A stretch of 36,403 bases of DNA. Source: Oscillibacter sp. (lineage in GTDB: Bacteria; Bacillota; Clostridia; Oscillospirales; Oscillospiraceae). A program made the translations under genes and the position numbers. This document shows positions 31,686 to 36,403 of this stretch, in pieces. Positions within the stretch are counted from its first letter, which is position 1. Every line of letters starts with the position of its first letter. The notes beneath the pieces were generated by a model. It was not told the DNA's origin. It ran no database searches and saw only the letters and a list, made by a program, of their open reading frames with translations. Location: assembly GCA_003522105.1 (NCBI GenBank), contig DPGF01000055.1, positions 1 to 36,403 on the forward strand, read 5' to 3'.

Positions 31686-32849
31686 TTACATCAGGTCTTT
31701 GATATGGCTCAGCCGATCGAGCGCCGCATACAGTGTTTCGTCTTTTTTGGCAAAGTGCAGGCGGATGATGTTGTTGATCGGCTCGCTGAAGAAGGAGCTT
31801 CCCGGTACCGAGCCGACGCCGACCTTGCGCGCGAGCTGCTCGCAGAAGTCAACGTCGCTCTGCCCCTTTTTGAGGTACGGAGAAATATCGGCCAGCACGA
31901 AGTATGTGCCTTCAGGATCGGTGAAAGGAATGCCGATGTTGCGCATGCCATCGGTGAAGATCTTCTTCATGTGTGCATAGTGCGTGCCGAATTCATCGTA
32001 GTAGCTCAGCGGCATATTGAGTCCCACGACGGCGGCCTCCATCAGCGGGGACGGGCAGCCGACGGTGGTGAAATCGTGATACTGGCGGATACGCGTCATG
32101 ATCGGCTCCGGCGCAATGGCGTAGCCAAGTCGCCAGCCGGTGATGGAATAGGTCTTGGAAAGCGAGGAGCAGGACGCCGTGCGTTCCAACATGCCGGGGA
32201 GGCTGTTCATATAAACGTGCTTGCGGCCATCGTAGATGATATGCTCATACACCTCGTCCATGATGGCGTAAACATCGTAGCGGATGCAAAGCTCGGCAAT
32301 GATCCTGAGCTCTTCCTCGGTGAAGACCTTGCCGCAGGGGTTCGAGGGGTTGCAGATGATGATGGCCTTTGCACCGCCGCGGAAGGCGTCCTCCAGTACG
32401 TTCGGGTCGAAGGAGAACGTCGGCGGGTTCAAGGGGACAAAGACCGGCTCGCAGCCCGCCATGATGGTCTGGGCACGGTAATTTTCAAAAAATGGGGAGA
32501 ACATCACAACGCGGTCGCCCGGATCGGTCAGGGCGAAGAGCGTGTCGACCATGGCTTCGGTCGAGCCGATGGTGGCGACGATCTCGGTCTCAGGGTCAAT
32601 GGTGCGGCCCATGAAATGGCCGCACTTGCGCGCGATGGCCTGACGGAAGTTCGGCGCACCCATCGTGATGGGGTACTGGTGGGGGCCTTCGTGGCTGACC
32701 ACCTCAAGGCGATCCGTCATCTCCTTGGGCGGGTCAAAATCGGGGAAGCCCTGTGCCAGGTTGATCGCGCCGCTCTCATTGGAGATGCGCGTCATTCTGC
32801 GAATGACGGAATCGGTAAAATGCTGGTTTCTGCTGCTCATTTGCTGCAT
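31686..32849 (-). CDS. PLP-dependent aminotransferase, class I/II
   Basis: The 387-aa fold-type I aminotransferase has INLAQGFPDFDPP at the N-terminus, NPSNPCGKVF, and AIMDEVYEHIIY with the PLP-pyridine Asp. The PLP Lys is about residue 232 in SSLSKTYSITGWRLG, and the C-terminal Arg for the substrate carboxylate is in IRLHFA. This is the aspartate/aromatic/methionine group; the substrate is not decidable here. ATG at 32849 follows AAAGGA; the longer frame upstream lacks family similarity. Confidence 0.92.
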   Translation of the reverse strand: MQQMSSRNQHFTDSVIRRMTRISNESGAINLAQGFPDFDPPKEMTDRLEVVSHEGPHQYPITMGAPNFRQAIARKCGHFMGRTIDPETEIVATIGSTEAMVDTLFALTDPGDRVVMFSPFFENYRAQTIMAGCEPVFVPLNPPTFSFDPNVLEDAFRGGAKAIIICNPSNPCGKVFTEEELRIIAELCIRYDVYAIMDEVYEHIIYDGRKHVYMNSLPGMLERTASCSSLSKTYSITGWRLGYAIAPEPIMTRIRQYHDFTTVGCPSPLMEAAVVGLNMPLSYYDEFGTHYAHMKKIFTDGMRNIGIPFTDPEGTYFVLADISPYLKKGQSDVDFCEQLARKVGVGSVPGSSFFSEPINNIIRLHFAKKDETLYAALDRLSHIKDLM

Positions 32850-32922
32850 AGGGGTACCGTCCTTTCCGTTGCGGCCGGTGCGGAACACGCCCGCAGAGCC
32901 GCGATAAAGTCAAGTAATTCTT

Positions 32923-32950
32923 ATACTATACGGGGCGGGGAAATTGTCAA
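32923..32950 (-). promoter_or_regulatory. Possible promoter of the aminotransferase gene
   Basis: On the minus strand TTGACA (32950-32945) is followed after 16 nt by TAGTAT (32928-32923), with overlapping TATAGT/TATAAG alternatives. Confidence 0.55.
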
Positions 32951-33064
32951 GTATTGCGCAAAGCCCTACGGAAAAGTTTGGCGCTTTGCCGTGATAGAGC
33001 GGGAACACATTGCGCGCTTTTGTATAGAATGGAGCAGGCGAACGCCGGGAGAGGGGGGAGAAGC

Positions 33065-33241
33065 ATGGTTCCGAATCCGCCGCCGCGCCCGCCGTCCGGC
33101 CCGTGGCGCTGCGTGGGGCTGTGTGCATTGGCGCTGGGGCTCGGCATTTTTATCACGGCTGTTTTTCCGGTTGGGGCGCTGATGTTTCTGGTCGCATTTC
33201 TTCTCATTCTTTGTGGGCTTGGCTGTTTGCGCAGATTTTAG
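33065..33241 (+). CDS. 58-aa two-helix membrane protein upstream of spoVM
   Basis: ATG at 33065 follows GGGGGGAG. The 58-aa protein has a proline-rich N-terminus (VPNPPPRPPSGPW). Two hydrophobic segments follow (about 17-35 and 38-54), ending CLRRF. The stop TAG overlaps the GGAGG of spoVM, so the two are read as a unit. I do not recognise a named family. Its tight link to spoVM, sipL and spoIVA suggests a mother-cell envelope or spore role, which is inference only. Confidence 0.65.
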   Translation: MVPNPPPRPPSGPWRCVGLCALALGLGIFITAVFPVGALMFLVAFLLILCGLGCLRRF

Positions 33242-33252
33242 GAGGGAAAAGC

Positions 33253-33333
33253 ATGAAGATCATCGTCTGGAAATCACCGAAGGCTCTCTCGTCGCTGCTG
33301 CGGCGCATGTTTGGCGTCAGAGAAGGCGCATAA
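33253..33333 (+). CDS. spoVM: Stage V sporulation protein M (26 aa)
   Basis: SpoVM is the tiny amphipathic helix that recognises the convex forespore surface and anchors SpoIVA there. The frame is exactly 26 codons plus stop, the size of B. subtilis SpoVM. MKIIVWKSPKALSSLLRRMF lines up with its pattern, including Pro 9 and the alternating hydrophobic/basic helix. TAGGAGGG stands 9 nt before the ATG. sipL and spoIVA follow on the same strand, which makes the identification strong despite the small size. Confidence 0.9.
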   Translation: MKIIVWKSPKALSSLLRRMFGVREGA

Positions 33334-33389
33334 CGCGCGTCCACTACGCATAGAGTGCAGTAACCACTTAGCCGAAGGAGAGGACTGCA

Positions 33390-34931
33390 ATGGAACTGGA
33401 ATTGAAAAAAGAGCAGTTTGCCTGTTATCAGGCGCTGCCGCAGTTGAGCGAAAACCGTGAGGAAACGACGGAAACCATCGTACCGGACTATCTGCCGGAT
33501 ATTGCCCGCATCGTGGATGCGAGCGGGTGCCTTTTCCTGCGCAGCCGCGAGATCGCAGACGGAAAAGCACAGGTGTCAGGCACGATCCGCATGACGCTTT
33601 TGTATGTGGCGGAGGACACGCAGGGAATGAAATCGTTTGAGTATTCCCTGCCGCTCGAGGAAATGATCGAGGGGCGCGCGCTTTCAAGCGGCACAGACTG
33701 CTGTTTGGAGGGCAGGCTCTGCTCATGCGAGGTGCGCATGCTCAACCCGCGCAAGATCTTCACGCGCGTGAATGTGGAACTGGCGCTCACACCGTACGTA
33801 CCTGCGTCGCTGAGCGTATGCAGCGGCGTAAAGGAGCAGGAGGCTTACAAGATCGAAACGCTGTGCGAGAAGAAAGAGATCACCGTGATCCGTGCCGTTC
33901 GGGAAAAGGATTTTACCTTCGCCGATGAGGTGATGCTCTCCGGCACAAAGGAGCCGATCCGTGAGCTGCTGCGCAGCAAATGCGTGCTGCGCACGACCGA
34001 CTGCAAGGAGATCGGCAACAAGATCGTGCTCAAGGGCATTGCCCGTCTGGACGCTGTATATCTCGATGAGGGCGGAAACCTCGCCTCCTTGAGCGGCGAA
34101 CTGCCGTTTTCGCAGATCCTCGACGGCCTTTCCGAAGAGGAGGGGGAAACAACGGTGCGCGCGTCGCTGCGCCTGACGGGCGCGGAGATCCATGTCGGCG
34201 GCGAGAGTGAACCGGATAATTTCCGCACCGTTTCGCTGCGGCTGACGATCAGTGCCTTTGCGGCGGTGCGCGAAACGCGCAGCGTCTGCTGTGTTACAGA
34301 CCTTTACAGCACGGCATATGAGCTGAGCGCAAAGACGGAAACGGTCGAGCTGTGCGACAGCGCAGCACCGGTGCTGCGCGAGCAGCTCGTGCGTGAAAAG
34401 ATCGAAACGGGCGCAGAGGTGCAGAATGTGCTTGCCGCAGACGTGATCTTCAGCAGTGCCGGCGTCAGCGACTCCGGCGCGTCCTCGGCGCTGCGCGCGA
34501 CGGCCAATCTGCGTGTGCTGTATCTTGACGAAAATGCCGTGCCGCTGCTCTCGGAGCGGCGGAGCGAGGTGCTGCTTGAAACCGATCTGCCGCTCGCCGG
34601 TCAGGCGCGGGTGCAGGATGTGTATGCCGGTGAGATCGCCGCATCTGTCGGCGCGGACGGCGTGGAACTGCGTTTTCCTGTGACCTTTGCCGTCAGTGTA
34701 GTGGAGATGCCGTCTTACCCCTGTCTCCAGTCCTTGCAGGCGGAGGAATGCGAGAAAAATGAGAAAAATGTTCCGTCGCTCGTACTGCGGGCAATGAAGC
34801 CGGGGGAACGGCTGTGGGATATTGCCAAGCGGTACCGCACGACGGTCGAGGCCATTCTTGCTGCCAATGAGCTCAAAGAGGAATCGGCCACGGTGAGCGG
34901 GAAGCTCCTGCTGATCCCGCGCAGGCGCTGA
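33390..34931 (+). CDS. sipL: SipL-like spore coat protein (SPOCS/DUF3794 + LysM)
   Basis: SipL of Clostridioides difficile binds SpoIVA and takes the role of SpoVID in coat encasement. The 513-aa protein has three SPOCS/DUF3794-like repeats, each with a VPDYLPDIARIVDA- or GIARLDAVYLDE-type strand pattern (about 29-97, 175-246, 333-402). A C-terminal LysM domain (about 463-510, KPGERLWDIAKRYRTTVEAIL) follows. Length and domain order agree with C. difficile SipL (about 514 aa). No signal peptide, as expected for a mother-cell cytoplasmic protein. ATG follows GAAGGAGAGG; spoIVA starts 18 nt after the stop. Confidence 0.82.
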   Translation: MELELKKEQFACYQALPQLSENREETTETIVPDYLPDIARIVDASGCLFLRSREIADGKAQVSGTIRMTLLYVAEDTQGMKSFEYSLPLEEMIEGRALSSGTDCCLEGRLCSCEVRMLNPRKIFTRVNVELALTPYVPASLSVCSGVKEQEAYKIETLCEKKEITVIRAVREKDFTFADEVMLSGTKEPIRELLRSKCVLRTTDCKEIGNKIVLKGIARLDAVYLDEGGNLASLSGELPFSQILDGLSEEEGETTVRASLRLTGAEIHVGGESEPDNFRTVSLRLTISAFAAVRETRSVCCVTDLYSTAYELSAKTETVELCDSAAPVLREQLVREKIETGAEVQNVLAADVIFSSAGVSDSGASSALRATANLRVLYLDENAVPLLSERRSEVLLETDLPLAGQARVQDVYAGEIAASVGADGVELRFPVTFAVSVVEMPSYPCLQSLQAEECEKNEKNVPSLVLRAMKPGERLWDIAKRYRTTVEAILAANELKEESATVSGKLLLIPRRR

Positions 34932-34949
34932 GGAACGGAGGAAGAGGGT

Positions 34950-36403
34950 ATGAGCATGAATACGGAGATCTATCAGGATATTTCCACCCGCACGGCGGGG
35001 GATATCTACATCGGCGTGGTCGGCCCTGTACGCGCGGGCAAGTCGACGTTTATCAAGCGCTTCATGGAAACACAGGTCATTCCGAATATCGACAATGTCT
35101 ACCGCCGCGAGCGGGCGAAAGATGAGCTGCCGCAGAGCGGCAGCGGCCGCATGGTGATGACGGCGGAGCCGAAATTCGTACCGGAAGAGGCCGTTGACAT
35201 CGCGCTCGACGAGGGCAGCAGCTGCTCGGTGCGGCTCATCGACTGTGTGGGCTACATGATCCCCGGCGCGATGGGACAGATGGAGGGGGAAAGCCCCCGC
35301 ATGGTCTCAACGCCGTGGCTCGACCGCGAGGTAACGATGAGCGAGGCGGCGGAGCTTGGTACCACGCGCGTGATCCGTGAACATTCGACCATCGGCGTTG
35401 TGGTGACGACCGATGGCAGCATTACCGACATTCCCCGCGAGGACTACATAGAGGCCGAGGGACGCGTGATCCGCGAGTTGCAGGAGATCGGCAAGCCATT
35501 CCTCGTCCTGCTCAACGCAGCAGAGCCGGAAAGCGAACGCGTGCAGGCGATGGCAAGGGATATTGCTTCACGCTATGGCGTGACGTGCCTGCCGGTAAAC
35601 TGCCTGACGCTCGACGATGCGGCGGTGGGACAGATCCTCAAGGCCATTCTCTACGAGTTCCCACTCTGTGAGCTTGATCTTTTTATTCCGCCGTGGGTCG
35701 AGGCGCTGAGCGACGACCACCCGATCAAAAGCGGGCTCTATCAGGCCATTCGGGAAAACACGGGTGCGCTCCATTGTATCCGCGAGGTACAGGGGGCGAT
35801 CGGCGCCATCGGCGACTGCGAGAATGTCAGCAGCGCTCGCATTACTTCCATTCAACTCGGCACAGGCGTTGCCGCGGCGGAATTGCAGCTCCCGCGCACA
35901 CTGTTCTACCAGACGCTCAGCGAACAGTCGGGTTTTGACGTGAAGGACGACGGCGACCTTTTGAGCCTTCTCACCGAGCTTTCAGCGGTCAAGGCGGAGT
36001 ATGATAAGGTGGCGCAGGCGGTTGCCGATGCGCGCGAGAGCGGCTACGGCATCGTCGTCCCGACCGTCGATGAGTTGAACCTCGAAGAGCCGGAGATCAT
36101 GAAGCAGGGCGGGCGTTACGGCGTGCGGCTCAAGGCGAGCGCGCCGAGCCTGCACATCATTCGCGCCGACATCGAAACGACGGTTTCGCCCATCGTCGGC
36201 AACGAAAAGCAGAGCGAGGACATGGTCAATTATCTCTTGCAGGAGTTTGAGGGCGACACGACGAAGATCTGGCAGTCCAATATCTTCGGCCGCAGTTTCC
36301 ATGAGATCGTGAACGAAGACTTGCAGGCAAAGCTCAAGCACATGCCGGACGACGCGCGCCTCAAGCTCCGCCAGACGCTTGAGCGCATCATCAACGAGGG
36401 CAC
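34950..36403 (+). CDS. spoIVA: Stage IV sporulation protein A (3' end cut by window)
   Basis: SpoIVA is the ATPase that polymerises irreversibly on the forespore as the coat basement layer. 484 codons are present. Walker A GPVRAGKS is at 25-32, with DELPQSGSGRMVMTAEPKF, VRLIDCVGYMIPGA, the EHSTIGVVVTTDGSI sensor region and GYGIVVPTVDELNLEEPEI. It ends in LKLRQTLERIINEG; compared with the B. subtilis protein, only about nine residues are missing. ATG at 34950 is 8 nt after GGAGG; the ATG two codons later is an alternative. Likely mother-cell (sigma-E) expression is family knowledge; no promoter was resolved. Confidence 0.95.
   Translation, partial: MSMNTEIYQDISTRTAGDIYIGVVGPVRAGKSTFIKRFMETQVIPNIDNVYRRERAKDELPQSGSGRMVMTAEPKFVPEEAVDIALDEGSSCSVRLIDCVGYMIPGAMGQMEGESPRMVSTPWLDREVTMSEAAELGTTRVIREHSTIGVVVTTDGSITDIPREDYIEAEGRVIRELQEIGKPFLVLLNAAEPESERVQAMARDIASRYGVTCLPVNCLTLDDAAVGQILKAILYEFPLCELDLFIPPWVEALSDDHPIKSGLYQAIRENTGALHCIREVQGAIGAIGDCENVSSARITSIQLGTGVAAAELQLPRTLFYQTLSEQSGFDVKDDGDLLSLLTELSAVKAEYDKVAQAVADARESGYGIVVPTVDELNLEEPEIMKQGGRYGVRLKASAPSLHIIRADIETTVSPIVGNEKQSEDMVNYLLQEFEGDTTKIWQSNIFGRSFHEIVNEDLQAKLKHMPDDARLKLRQTLERIINEG

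Noticed and set aside
31704..33182. 492-codon plus-strand frame opposite the aminotransferase
   Set aside because: It is an antisense shadow; the minus-strand frame has clear aminotransferase motifs and a ribosome site.
1..36403. CRISPR array, transposon ends, toxin-antitoxin or phage defence module
   Set aside because: Both strands were read for regular repeats, transposase motifs and small paired genes; none was found.

Overview
The window is about 36 kb of chromosome from a spore-forming, anaerobic-type Firmicute. The best fit is a GC-rich gut clostridium of the Oscillospirales/Ruminococcaceae kind. The evidence is clostridial and bacillar gene order, strong GGAGG ribosome sites, TTGaca-17-TATAAT promoters, a Tyr T-box and seven sporulation genes. 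The genus cannot be fixed from sequence alone. Almost everything is chromosomal housekeeping. I saw no insertion sequence, prophage, CRISPR array, tRNA or rRNA gene.

Region 1 (1-7762): the 3' end of tsf and its terminator are followed by a strong promoter and about 650 nt of non-coding, highly structured sequence. I identify this as OLE RNA, followed by oapA, which encodes its membrane partner. The operon then continues dxs-tlyA-nadK-argR-recN, the order long known for OLE loci. Region 2 (7782-11373): a membrane-inserted M28-like protein lacking catalytic residues, T-box-controlled tyrS, and dapA on the minus strand. A helically spaced TGAAT repeat lies between tyrS and dapA.

Region 3 (11427-17280): a SpoIID/LytB-type protein with a SPOR-like insertion, queA-tgt (queuosine), yajC, a TIGR04086-type membrane protein whose ribosome site lies inside a terminator, a 390-nt AT-rich spacer, and spoIIM. 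Region 4 (17304-25812): xerD, ruvC-ruvA-(52-aa protein)-ruvB, glmM, sigH, a small zinc-ribbon gene, a DUF1858 gene and trmK-nif3-yebC.

Region 5 (25813-32950): an ECF transporter S component behind an unassigned structured leader, rnpB (minus strand) back to back with murD, yunB, a divergent NAD-dependent DNA ligase, and a PLP aminotransferase (minus strand). Region 6 (33065-36403): a 58-aa membrane protein, the 26-codon spoVM gene, a SipL-like SPOCS/LysM protein and spoIVA (cut by the window end). Together these form a compact spore-coat basement cassette.

The two points most worth attention are the OLE RNA/OapA locus and the spoVM-sipL-spoIVA cassette. The unassigned riboswitch-like leader at 26047-26173 is the best candidate for something not yet described.
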